Below the pieces are notes generated by a model. That model was not told where the DNA came from and did not search any database. It saw only the letters and a list, made by a program, of their open reading frames with translations. A stretch of DNA of 45,616 nt from Nitrospirota bacterium (GTDB lineage: Bacteria; Nitrospirota; Thermodesulfovibrionia; Thermodesulfovibrionales; JdFR-88), in NCBI GenBank assembly GCA_021789935.1, contig JAJYIR010000020.1, positions 1-45,616 of the forward strand. Reading direction: 5' to 3'. Position 1 is the first letter of the stretch. Every line of letters starts with the position of its first letter. Both the position numbers and the translations under genes were made by a program. Below are positions 27,152 through 34,045 of this stretch, piece by piece.

Positions 27152-27678
27152 TCGAACTCCTTCAGCTTCCTGGACAACTCCACGACCTCCGTGTACCCGG
27201 GCCAGTCCTCCTCGCCCTTGAACCCCTCAACCGGGTAGTCCTTCCTCAGGGGATGGCCCTCCCAGTCCTCAGGCAGGAGCACTCTTCTTAAGTCGGGATG
27301 ACCGTCAAAGCGGATGCCTAACATGTCGAAACATTCCCTTTCATGCCAGTTTGCCCCCTGCCACACGGGGACGACCGAGCGCACTGCGGCGTCTTCCTCC
27401 GGCACCTGTACCCTGAGACGTATAAAATGCCTGTGGGTAATGGAATACAGGTGGTAGACGGCCTCGAAGCGCGGCGTTTTTTTGCCCATGTAGTCTACCC
27501 CGCAGACATCCACAAGATAGTCGAAGTCCAGTTCTGGGTCTTGCCTCAGCATGAGGCAGATATCGTACAGCCTGTCCTTTTTAAGGTGCACCGATACCTG
27601 GTCCCTGAACGAGCTTGTTTCCAGGACCTCGCCGGGGAACGCCTGGCTGATCTTTTCCGCTATCTGAAGGGGCTCCAT
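27139..27678 (-). CDS. nuoC: NADH-quinone oxidoreductase subunit C (30 kDa)
   Basis: Structural subunit of the peripheral arm next to NuoD. Recognisable by [20 protein letters not shown] and the [19 protein letters not shown] stretch near the C-terminus. Length 179. It overlaps nuoB by 19 bases, suggesting coupled translation. Confidence 0.95.
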   Translation of the reverse strand: MEPLQIAEKISQAFPGEVLETSSFRDQVSVHLKKDRLYDICLMLRQDPELDFDYLVDVCGVDYMGKKTPRFEAVYHLYSITHRHFIRLRVQVPEEDAAVRSVVPVWQGANWHERECFDMLGIRFDGHPDLRRVLLPEDWEGHPLRKDYPVEGFKGEEDWPGYTEVVELSRKLKEFEWGN

Positions 27679-28247
27679 CTCATCTGCTCCTTCTTTATTT
27701 TTTCCTGGAGTTTGATAATGCCTTCAATGAGGGCCTCCGGCCTTGGCGGGCAGCCGGGTATGTACACGTCCACGGGCAGGAAGCTGTCCACCCCCTGGAC
27801 CGTGCTGTAAGTGTTGAATATCCCGCCCGAGCAGGCGCAGCTGCCCATCGAGATGACATACCTGGGCTCCGGCATCTGGTCGTATACGCGGCGCACTATC
27901 GGCGCCATCTTCTTTGTAACAGTGCCGGCAACGATAACGAAGTCCGCCTGTCTTGGCGACCCCCTGAATATCACGCCCAGCCTGTCTAGGTCGTAATGGG
28001 AGGCGCCGGTGGCCATCATCTCAATGGCGCAGCAGGCAAGCCCGAAGGTAACGGGCCAAAGGGAGGACTGCCTCCCCCAGTTTACAAGCTTGTCCAGCGA
28101 TGCGATTATCGTGTTTGCGCCGGGGATGATCTTGAGCCCCTTTTCGAGCTCCAGGACCCCCGCGTCTCCGCTCAGCACCTCGCGCGCATTGGTGCCGGAG
28201 ATTATCTTACTCCCATCTGAAAGCGTCTTTTTTCCAGGCATAAACAT
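27660..28247 (-). CDS. nuoB: NADH-quinone oxidoreductase subunit B (cluster N2)
   Basis: Holds the terminal [4Fe-4S] cluster N2 that reduces quinone. The ligands are the tandem Cys pair in GLACCAIEM, then GSCACSGG and the PGCPPRPE motif. The N-terminus is longer than usual by some 20 residues. The first ATG is 28247, with GGTGGGG just upstream, overlapping nuoA by 41 bases; ATG 28241 has better spacing and is equally plausible. Confidence 0.95.
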   Translation of the reverse strand: MFMPGKKTLSDGSKIISGTNAREVLSGDAGVLELEKGLKIIPGANTIIASLDKLVNWGRQSSLWPVTFGLACCAIEMMATGASHYDLDRLGVIFRGSPRQADFVIVAGTVTKKMAPIVRRVYDQMPEPRYVISMGSCACSGGIFNTYSTVQGVDSFLPVDVYIPGCPPRPEALIEGIIKLQEKIKKEQMRWSPFR

Positions 28248-28575
28248 ACCCCACCATAAGTATTGCTATAAACAGCATCATTTCCACAAAGGCATAGAGA
28301 CCCAGTTTATCGAAGGTCACAGCCCACGGATAAAGGAAAATGGCCTCCACATCGAAAATAACGAAGAGCATTGCCACTATATAGAATTTTACTGAAAACC
28401 TGTAGCGAGGTTCGTCAACCGGGGGATTCCCGGACTCATATGGCATGAGCTTTTCAGGATATGGCCGCCTGGGCCTTACAAGCATGCCTGCAACCAGAGA
28501 CCCCAAGCCAAACCCGAGGGCAATAATCATCAATACCAATATGGGAAGGTATGGAGAAAGAACATGTCCAGGCAT
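28207..28575 (-). CDS. nuoA: NADH-quinone oxidoreductase subunit A
   Basis: Three-helix membrane subunit beginning the complex I operon. The hallmark loop [20 protein letters not shown], with its conserved Glu and Cys-position residue (here Asn), lies between helices 1 and 2. The length of 122 is normal. ATG 28575 has no Shine-Dalgarno sequence and lies directly behind a good promoter, so the message may be leaderless. The operon runs nuoA-B-C-D-E-F-G-H-I-J-K-L-M in the classical order. Confidence 0.95.
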   Translation of the reverse strand: MPGHVLSPYLPILVLMIIALGFGLGSLVAGMLVRPRRPYPEKLMPYESGNPPVDEPRYRFSVKFYIVAMLFVIFDVEAIFLYPWAVTFDKLGLYAFVEMMLFIAILMVGYVYAWKKDAFRWE

Positions 28576-28583
28576 ATCATCTT

Positions 28584-28613
28584 TTTATACTGCAACATGG
28601 GCCTATAAGTCAA
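28584..28613 (-). promoter_or_regulatory. Sigma70-type promoter of the nuo operon
   Basis: On the minus strand TTGACT (28613-28608) and TATAAA (28589-28584) are separated by 18 bases. The expected start site is around 28577, essentially at the nuoA ATG (28575). Confidence 0.65.
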
Positions 28614-28712
28614 ATTGAAAGGCATAGGCGGCCATTTTCATTTGAAGGTTTTTTCCGGAGAAAAGAGGTCTTCTGGACGCTAAGGGGCTTTTTTTGGTAT
28701 CATACCCTTCAA

Positions 28713-28789
28713 GCCCCCTTAGCTCAGTAGGATAGAGCACAGGTTTCCTAAACCTGGTGTCGCAAGTTCGATTCTTGCAGGGGGCACCA
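28713..28789 (+). tRNA. tRNA-Arg (anticodon CCT)
   Basis: Full cloverleaf of 77 bases with encoded CCA: acceptor GCCCCCT pairs with AGGGGGC, D-arm AGCTCAGTAGGATAGAGC, anticodon stem CAGGT/ACCTG with loop TTCCTAA (anticodon CCT) and T-loop GTTCGATTC. An extended -10-like TGGTATCAT at 28695-28703 lies just upstream. It is divergent from nuoA. Confidence 0.95.
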
Positions 28790-28848
28790 GACTTTCCCCT
28801 TTAAAGCCGCTCATTTTAATCACAAAAATTGCTCCGCAAGGTTTTAAA

Positions 28849-28890
28849 TTGACTGTGCATCGCGGCATTTTATATTGTAACTGGTATAAT
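28849..28890 (+). promoter_or_regulatory. Promoter region of the cobO-type gene
   Basis: Two overlapping options are seen. TTGACT (28849-28854) with TATATT (28871-28876), spacing 16; and an extended -10 TGGTATAAT (28882-28890) which would start transcription only 3-4 bases before ATG 28901. Confidence 0.5.
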
Positions 28891-28900
28891 CTGCTAAAAG

Positions 28901-29416
28901 ATGGAACAGGGCCTCATCCATATATATACTGGCAATGGAAAGGGGAAGACCACCGCTTCCGTGGGGCTTGCCGTGCGTGCCAGGGGGAGAGGCATGAAGG
29001 TGCTTTTCTCCCAGTTCATGAAAACGGTAAACGGCGGGGAAGTCGCCATGCTTGAGAAACTCCAGGTGCGGATTCTGAGCTTCAAGGAGGTCCTTTCCCC
29101 CTATTTTCACCCGGGGGCCGACCTTGGCGCGCTGAGGGCAATGGCGATGGGGGCGTTGGAACAGCTTGCCGTCATTATGCCCGGATACGACCTGGTGATA
29201 ATGGATGAGTTTACGCACCTGATAAGACACGGGCTTGTCACGGAAAACGAGGCGCTCGCGTTCCTGAAACGGAAGCCCGCCGGAGTGGAGCTTGTGCTGA
29301 CTGGAAGGGAGGCTCCTGCATCCCTTATAGAGGCCGCCGATTACGTTACGGAGATGAGGGCGGTAAAGCACCCGATGGACAAGGGGCTTAAGGCCAGGGC
29401 CGGCATAGAGTTTTAG
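28901..29416 (+). CDS. cobO: Cob(I)yrinic acid a,c-diamide adenosyltransferase, CobO/CobA family
   Basis: Transfers the adenosyl group of ATP to cob(I)alamin or its precursors. The P-loop GNGKGKTT (11-18) is the CobA/CobO form; MDEFTH holds the Walker B-like Asp-Glu, and the C-terminal VKHPMDKGLKARAGIEF ending is diagnostic of the family. The length of 171 is typical. No other cobalamin gene is in the window, so it may serve salvage rather than a local synthesis operon. ATG 28901 has no Shine-Dalgarno sequence. It stands between tRNA-Arg and the tRNA-Val/Asp pair on the same strand. Confidence 0.93.
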   Translation: MEQGLIHIYTGNGKGKTTASVGLAVRARGRGMKVLFSQFMKTVNGGEVAMLEKLQVRILSFKEVLSPYFHPGADLGALRAMAMGALEQLAVIMPGYDLVIMDEFTHLIRHGLVTENEALAFLKRKPAGVELVLTGREAPASLIEAADYVTEMRAVKHPMDKGLKARAGIEF

Positions 29417-29421
29417 GCCAG

Positions 29422-29447
29422 CAGGGCTCCTTTTCCCCCTGTTTTTT
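29422..29447 (+). terminator. Probable terminator after cobO
   Basis: CAGGG (29422-29426) can pair with CCCTG (29437-29441) ahead of a T6 run. The stem is short. Confidence 0.45.
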
Positions 29448-29500
29448 GTTCTTTATTTTTGCGCACGGCCGCTTTTCCCGCTAGAATATATGGGAGGCAT

Positions 29501-29530
29501 TTGACAAAAAGGTTTTTGTTTTTGTTTAAT
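29501..29530 (+). promoter_or_regulatory. Promoter of tRNA-Val/tRNA-Asp
   Basis: Consensus TTGACA (29501-29506), 18-base spacer, TTTAAT (29525-29530). The predicted start near 29537 lies 11 bases before tRNA-Val, fitting a stable-RNA promoter. Confidence 0.7.
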
Positions 29531-29547
29531 ATAGCTTCCCAGAAGCC

Positions 29548-29623
29548 GGGCGGATAGCTCAATCGGGAGAGCGCAGCCCTTACAAGGCTGAGGTCACAGG
29601 TTCGATCCCTGTTCCGCCTACCA
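29548..29623 (+). tRNA. tRNA-Val (anticodon TAC)
   Basis: 76 bases with encoded CCA. Acceptor GGGCGGA pairs with TCCGCCT (first pair G-T), anticodon stem CAGCC/GGCTG with loop CTTACAA gives anticodon TAC, and the T-loop is GTTCGATCC. Eight bases separate it from tRNA-Asp, so the two are probably one transcript. Confidence 0.95.
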
Positions 29624-29631
29624 TGCAATTA

Positions 29632-29708
29632 GGGGTGGTAGTTCAGTTGGTTAGAACGTCGGCCTGTCACGCCGAAGGTCGCGGGTTCGAGCCCCGTCCA
29701 CCCCGCCA
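29632..29708 (+). tRNA. tRNA-Asp (anticodon GTC)
   Basis: 77 bases with encoded CCA. Acceptor GGGGTGG/CCACCCC, discriminator G, anticodon loop CTGTCAC (anticodon GTC) and T-loop GTTCGAGCC. The G discriminator agrees with tRNA-Asp identity. Confidence 0.96.
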
Positions 29709-29733
29709 AACCTCATGCTTTGACTGTCCTGGT

Positions 29734-29815
29734 GTAGTGTCCCTAACACTTTTTTACGTTTGTTAGAGTGTTTTAGTTTTGGCCGTCATTCCCGCGTGTA
29801 AAACAGGGTGGCACT
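29734..29815 (+). repeat. Dispersed repeat, copy 1
   Basis: Begins GTAGTGTC (29734-29741), contains an inverted AACACT/AGTGTT pair (29745-29750 and 29767-29772) and reaches CGTCATTCCC at 29784-29793, 50 bases after the start. The same two blocks recur 52 bases apart at 31316-31377. The right part is degraded here. It resembles the CGTCATTCCC-type interspersed repeats common in some bacterial genomes; it could also act as terminator of the tRNA unit. Confidence 0.6.
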
Positions 29816-29839
29816 CCGAGGTGAGGTTCCATAATTTTC

Positions 29840-29968
29840 ATGACAGGTTATGTAAATGATAGACCCAGAAAAGAGGCTGAAATTCTCCGGCCAGCCGCAT
29901 ACCTGACAAAACCCTTTGAATTGGACGAATTGAGATCGGTCCAGGAGTCGGCCAGCCACGCACAATAG
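29840..29968 (+). pseudogene. Remnant of a response-regulator receiver domain
   Basis: A 42-codon frame from ATG 29840 to TAG 29966-29968 opens with MTGY and contains AYLTKPFELDEL. These are the beta4 end and the beta5 Lys-Pro segment that close a CheY-like receiver domain, at about the right distance. The phosphorylated Asp, the N-terminal two thirds and any output domain are missing, and there is no ribosome binding site. Best read as a decayed tail of a two-component regulator, left beside a dispersed repeat. A functional microprotein is possible but unsupported. Confidence 0.65.
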
Positions 29969-29980
29969 TCTATGCCCGCT

Positions 29981-31177
29981 TCATCCGCCCTTTTTACCCA
30001 TCATCTCTTTTAATACCACGCCAAGCCTCTTTATCCCGGTCCCGATGGTTTCTTCATCAACGCAGGAGTAGTTCAGCCGGAACGTGTTTACGCCCTGCCT
30101 GTTCACATAAAAGGGGTCTCCGGGGACAAAGGCCACCTTGCGTGCCACAGCCTGTTTGAAGACATCCATTGCCGGCAGGCCTTCGGGCAGGGTTATCCAG
30201 AGGAACATGCCGCCTTCCGGCCTGGTAAACCGGGCCTCTCCGGGAAAGTGCTCCTCGATGGCCTCTATCATTGCGTCCCTCTGGTTGCCGTATGAGGCCC
30301 TAATCTTCTCAATGTGCCTGTCGATATCGTTGTCCTCAAGGTATCTCAGGATCACCCTCTGGCCGAAGTAGTTTGTATGGAGGTCCGACGCCTGTTTTGC
30401 GATCACCAGCTTCTCCATGATCTCGTCCCCGGCAACAAGCCATCCGATGCGGAAGGAAGGGGCCACTATCTTGGAGAACGAGCCCAAAAGCACGGTATTT
30501 TCCGGTATGAACCGGTGGAAGGAGGATTTCGCGGCGCCCCGGAACCGCAGTTCCCCATATGGGTCGTCTTCTATCAGGAGGGTGTCTCTTTTTTTTTCGA
30601 TAAGAGCGGAAACGCGCCTCCTGTTTTCTTCGGAGTAGCTTATTCCTGAGGGGTTCTGGAAATCAGGCACCGCGTAGAACAGTTTTACGGGATGTTCGCG
30701 GAGCGCCTGCTCCAACCGGGCGGTATCTATCCCGGACATATCCACTGGCACAGGATGAAAGCGTGTTTTATAGACGGAGAAGGCCTGTATGGCCCCAAGG
30801 TATCCGGGCTCCTCAATTACCACATGGTCTCCCTCGTTAAGAAAGGTCTTGCCGAGGAGGTCGAGCCCCTGCTGGGACCCCGATGTGATAAGTATGTTGT
30901 CCGGATGGACATTGATATCCTTTTGGGTCTTGTATCTTCCCGCGATCCATTCCCGCAGCCCGGGATAACCCTCCGATACGCTGTACTGCAATATGTCCTT
31001 GCCGCATTCGGCAAAAAGACGGCTGGCGGCAGCGCTTATCTCCTTGACGGGGAAAAGGTCGCGGTTCGGCATCCCGCCCGCGAAGGAGATGATGGATTCA
31101 TCCAGCGTCAGCTTCAGGATGTCCCGGATGAACGACCTCGGGACGTCCGATATCCTGTCTGAAAAGATGTTGCCCAT
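29981..31177 (-). CDS. PLP-dependent aminotransferase, class I/II, 2-aminoadipate/MocR-catalytic type
   Basis: Fold-type I aminotransferase resembling LysN/ARO8-like enzymes that act on 2-aminoadipate, aromatic or branched substrates. PLP contacts are visible: SGSQQGLDL (99-107), Asn175 in FQNPSG, Asp205 and Tyr207 in EDDPYGEL, and Lys236 in GSFSKIVAP, followed by RIGW. The C-terminal Arg in FRLNYSC should bind the substrate carboxylate. Length 398, with no GntR-type DNA-binding domain, so it is the enzyme rather than a MocR regulator. ATG 31177 is preceded by GGAAGG. The gene stands alone between two direct repeats. The exact substrate cannot be told. Confidence 0.88.
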   Translation of the reverse strand: MGNIFSDRISDVPRSFIRDILKLTLDESIISFAGGMPNRDLFPVKEISAAASRLFAECGKDILQYSVSEGYPGLREWIAGRYKTQKDINVHPDNILITSGSQQGLDLLGKTFLNEGDHVVIEEPGYLGAIQAFSVYKTRFHPVPVDMSGIDTARLEQALREHPVKLFYAVPDFQNPSGISYSEENRRRVSALIEKKRDTLLIEDDPYGELRFRGAAKSSFHRFIPENTVLLGSFSKIVAPSFRIGWLVAGDEIMEKLVIAKQASDLHTNYFGQRVILRYLEDNDIDRHIEKIRASYGNQRDAMIEAIEEHFPGEARFTRPEGGMFLWITLPEGLPAMDVFKQAVARKVAFVPGDPFYVNRQGVNTFRLNYSCVDEETIGTGIKRLGVVLKEMMGKKGG

Positions 31178-31610
31178 GCCCGCCTTCCTGAATTACGGTA
31201 TTTTATTTTACCGCAAAAAATGAAAATGGGCCATGCAGACTTTTCGGACATCATGCAAGGCCGGTCCTGAACCCGTGGTGCAGCCCCATCTGGACTATAC
31301 CGCCTTCTGTCTAGAGTAGTGTCTCGTAAATCTCTTTACATTAGAGAGTTCCAAGAAATCCGTTTTTCGTCATTCCCCGGGTATTAATCGGGAATCCAGT
31401 GACTTTGATTTTTGCCGGTCATAAGACAACGCCGCTGGCCAGACTTGATCTACCTGCACTGGTTCATGAGCGTAGGGCATGCGCGTAGCAAAAAAAGGTA
31501 TCCACTCGATGAAGGACAATGATCGGGAAAAAGAAAAGCGGATGCTTAAATTGCAGGAAAATGTGTTTGCCCTGCCAAGACGCCATGGGGCGGCAAGTTC
31601 GAACAAAAGT
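31178..31610. other. Intergenic stretch with repeat and a doubtful small frame
   Basis: Between the aminotransferase start and the end of the next minus-strand gene there is no convincing gene. It holds the second repeat copy and, on the plus strand, a 45-codon frame from ATG 31479 to TGA 31616 rich in Lys, Glu and Arg (MKDNDREKEKR region), with no family I recognise. The frame on the minus strand over 31370-31606 reads through the repeat and is not credible. Confidence 0.5.
31316..31403 (+). repeat. Dispersed repeat, copy 2
   Basis: GTAGTGTC at 31316-31323, CGTCATTCCC at 31368-31377, then a hairpin in which ATTCCC pairs with GGGAAT and the element ends GTGAC. It has the same order, orientation and spacing as the copy at 29734, but with a better preserved right hairpin. 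Confidence 0.65.
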
Positions 31611-32036
31611 TTATGAGTATTTTATCGAGATGTCGTAAGAGACGCTGGCATGGCTGATCCCGGAACCGTCTTTTTCTTCGCAAAGCATCTTCCCTTTGCC
31701 GGATTTCTTTTTGTCCCTGACCATTTCCTCAATTCTGGAAGTCAGATCAAAACCGCCATTGACGCAATTGCCTTCCATGCAGGGTATATGAAGAAGATAT
31801 AGATTGCTCCCAGGAACCATATTGACGGTCCGCTCCATGAAAACCTGGCCGGTTATCCCATAAAATTGGATGATATGGATGGTTATGTCCGATACCCCGG
31901 GAAACCTTTCTGAAAGCAGGCCGGCGTCAAGTTTCTTCTGGATCAGTTCGAGTCTTCGGGCGTTTTTCCCGGCATTGAAGTTCTTTCTGCCTTTTTTACC
32001 GGCAGGTTTCTCTTTCTCAGATGTTTTTATTGCCAT
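31611..32036 (-). CDS. Uncharacterised conserved-looking protein
   Basis: A 141-residue soluble protein that I do not recognise. The first 35 residues are Lys-rich and probably disordered. The body has a hydrophobic ITIHIIQFYG strand (51-60), a PGSNLYLLHIPC segment and three cysteines (86, 91, 119), of which CMEGNC is a possible metal or disulfide pair; HASVSYDISIKY ends the chain like a beta strand. I place the start at ATG 32036, which has AGGAGA six bases upstream; a TTG at 32072 is less likely. It lies downstream of the cold-shock gene but beyond that gene's terminator. Confidence 0.7.
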   Translation of the reverse strand: MAIKTSEKEKPAGKKGRKNFNAGKNARRLELIQKKLDAGLLSERFPGVSDITIHIIQFYGITGQVFMERTVNMVPGSNLYLLHIPCMEGNCVNGGFDLTSRIEEMVRDKKKSGKGKMLCEEKDGSGISHASVSYDISIKYS

Positions 32037-32112
32037 TTCTTCTCCTGATTTTCCTGAACTTTTTATTCCCAAAAAAATGTTCCGTATTCGAGCATAACCG
32101 GACCGGGAGTAA

Positions 32113-32140
32113 AAAGCGGCCCCTAAAACGGGGCCGCTTT
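32113..32140 (-). terminator. Intrinsic terminator of the cold-shock gene
   Basis: An 11-bp perfect stem (arms 32113-32123 and 32130-32140) is followed on the minus strand by a T5 tract, five bases beyond the stop codon of the cold-shock gene. Confidence 0.9.
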
Positions 32141-32144
32141 CAGG

Positions 32145-32345
32145 TTAAAGCTTTACGATCTTGGTGGCTTTAGGCCCTTTGCCCTCTTCCGCAACATCAC
32201 AGCTGACAAGTTCGCCTTCAGCAAGGCTTTTGAAACCATCGTCCTGGATTGCAGAATAATGGGCAAAAACATCGGTCCCGTTTTCCAGGGTAATAAAACC
32301 AAACCCCTTGGACTCATTGAACCATTTTACTGTTCCTTTTATCAT
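32145..32345 (-). CDS. Cold-shock domain protein (CspA family)
   Basis: Single OB-fold RNA chaperone of 66 residues that binds single-stranded RNA and DNA. Both RNA-binding motifs are intact: KGFGFI (RNP1) and VFAHYSAI (RNP2 form), with the usual opening GTVKWFN. A longer frame extends to 32435, but ATG 32345 begins exactly at the family N-terminus and has GGGGG eight bases upstream. The leader is about 105 bases long and structured. I cannot tell whether the gene is cold-induced or constitutive from the protein alone. Confidence 0.95.
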   Translation of the reverse strand: MIKGTVKWFNESKGFGFITLENGTDVFAHYSAIQDDGFKSLAEGELVSCDVAEEGKGPKATKIVKL

Positions 32346-32351
32346 TATCGG

Positions 32352-32387
32352 ATCCCCCTTTCGTAAAGATAAAGTTAGAGGAGGATC
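32352..32387 (-). promoter_or_regulatory. Leader hairpin masking the cold-shock gene ribosome binding site
   Basis: On the minus strand GATCCTCCT (32387-32379) can pair with AGGGGGATC (32359-32351): 9 bp with one T-G pair across a 19-base loop. The second arm contains the GGGGG ribosome binding site of ATG 32345. A second 7-bp hairpin (GGCCGCA/TGCGGCC, 32400-32421) lies upstream in the same leader. This would limit translation unless the hairpin opens. Confidence 0.6.
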
Positions 32388-32456
32388 TGCCATTGAAGGG
32401 GCCGCACAGATTTTTGCGGCCTGGATTGATAACAAAACTACTCCAGAAACTAATAT

Positions 32457-32485
32457 ATTATGGCATATCGAGCGGCATTGGTCAA
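32457..32485 (-). promoter_or_regulatory. Promoter of the cold-shock gene
   Basis: On the minus strand TTGACC (32485-32480), 17-base spacer, CATAAT (32462-32457). The start is expected near 32450, giving a leader of about 105 bases. I see no gene in the remaining 32486-32664. Confidence 0.7.
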
Positions 32486-32664
32486 TTTGCTATCGCCGCC
32501 CTGGCCCCAGATGTTAAGAAATAGCCGGTTTCCCGATTATTGATTTGGATCGGGGACATTAAAAAAATTGAAAAAAGGCCGATAAAGCTTTGCCTGGAGC
32601 CCCCGGCCGCCCCGCCAAACTCTTTCCCTTGCATAAACGGATTAATTTCCGCCTGATATTTTTT

Positions 32665-33753
32665 TCAAACCCTGGAATAAGTGATTATGTCCTTCTGGAA
32701 CTCCTCAACTATCTCATCGGTCAGGGACGGTCGGATTTTGGGCAGAATTTCAACAAAAGTGCCAGTTGTCACCTCGTAATTCCGCCTGCTCGCAAGTTCC
32801 TGCTCGAAAGAGAACTGGGCTGTATGCTGGAAGAGATATTCTATATCGGCCGGCGTGAACCGGGCCGTCATCTTTACGATGAGGCTGAGATCGACGTTCG
32901 CCGCATTGATATTGAGCCTGGACATGAACCGCTCCAAAATAGTCCGCCTTCCGTCCTCGTCCAGGCCGCCGACGGGGATGACACAGTCAAACCTGCCGGG
33001 GCGAAGCAGCGCGGCATCCAGCTGCCGTATATAATTTGTGGCGCACACGAACAGTATCTTGTTGCCCCTGTTTTTAAGCAGTGGAACCTGTTTTAAAAAT
33101 TCATTGGTTATCGATTTGTCCAAGCGGTTTGCGGCGTCGCGGCTGGAGGCGATCTCCTCGAACTCGTCTATAAAGACGACGGCCTCCTCCAGCGTGCGTG
33201 CCTTTTCCATCACGTTGTGCAAATTGGCGCCTATCCTGTCCGCCCCGTCAACCATGAGCATGCTTGGCAGTATCTCTATATACCACCATGACAGCGCGCC
33301 CGCTATGGCCTTTACAAAATGGGTCTTTCCCGTGCCCGGAGGCCCGAAGAAGATGATGGTTCTGGGCGGGGTCACGCCGTGTTTTTTGGAAAGGCCCTCC
33401 TCCTTCAGAGGCAGGATTATCCTTCTTTGGATCAGTTGTTTCGGGGGCTGGGAATCGGATATGGTGTCCCATATTTCACCGCTGATCCGTTGTGCCCCCA
33501 TGTCGGCCAATATGTCCTTGCGTTTATAGTCCATATATTCCCTCAGGGCCTGGTCCATGTTTTCCAGAAAATCGATGCACGCGGTCCGAAGGCCGACATC
33601 GCGGCCAAGTTTTTCAGACATCAGCCACTTGTGCTGCAATATCTTTTGCCATAAGTCCGCGGCTATGTCCGCCTCGAATTTGACGCCGCTTATCTCGAAG
33701 ATTTTATTGGCGCACGCCTCTGGAGACGGCATCTCCTGTATGGAATTTTTCAC
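32665..33753 (-). CDS. AAA+ ATPase with N-terminal GRDVG domain
   Basis: A 362-residue AAA+ protein. Walker A GPPGTGKTH (137-145), Walker B VVFIDEFEE (192-200), sensor-1 FVCATN and the arginine-finger segment LRPGRFD are all present, so it should hydrolyse ATP. It has no protease, helicase or membrane domain. The N-terminal 80 residues hold HKWLMSEKLGRDVGL (41-55), a motif I recall from DUF4032-like proteins; the link is from memory only. The start is GTG 33753 with AGGAGA 11 bases before it. Neighbours give no function: a cold-shock gene on one side and a divergent kinase on the other. A role in protein or complex remodelling is the most that can be inferred. Confidence 0.85.
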   Translation of the reverse strand: MKNSIQEMPSPEACANKIFEISGVKFEADIAADLWQKILQHKWLMSEKLGRDVGLRTACIDFLENMDQALREYMDYKRKDILADMGAQRISGEIWDTISDSQPPKQLIQRRIILPLKEEGLSKKHGVTPPRTIIFFGPPGTGKTHFVKAIAGALSWWYIEILPSMLMVDGADRIGANLHNVMEKARTLEEAVVFIDEFEEIASSRDAANRLDKSITNEFLKQVPLLKNRGNKILFVCATNYIRQLDAALLRPGRFDCVIPVGGLDEDGRRTILERFMSRLNINAANVDLSLIVKMTARFTPADIEYLFQHTAQFSFEQELASRRNYEVTTGTFVEILPKIRPSLTDEIVEEFQKDIITYSRV

Positions 33754-33974
33754 TAGTTTCGGTCTCCTTGCCGCCTGAAAATGAAAAATCAGGACAGAGT
33801 GCGGTTCTTGGTGTTCACGTGACGGTGTAAATGGCAGGAAGCTGCTCTCTGTCCCGATTCTTATGCAGGCTTACATGAAGTATAGTGAAGGGAATCCCGG
33901 ATGTCAAATCGGCCGGTTTTTTTGTTTTTTGTCCCCGGGCTGTTAAATCCTTTATTTTTGGGCCGTCTTTTTTA

Positions 33975-33980
33975 TATAAT
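33975..33980 (+). promoter_or_regulatory. -10 element of the hybrid kinase operon
   Basis: A perfect TATAAT, with a T-rich but non-consensus -35 region. Transcription would begin near 33987, after the TTG-independent part of the leader and 59 bases before ATG 34046. Confidence 0.5.
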
Positions 33981-34045
33981 CCAGACAGTTGCTTATTATT
34001 ATGCCCGCGTTTGAAAGCAAAAAACTTCCCGGGCAGAGGGACCAG

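Noticed and set aside
31370-31606. Minus-strand 78-codon frame
   Set aside because: Its end is the translation of the CGTCATTCCC repeat and the rest shows no coding signature.
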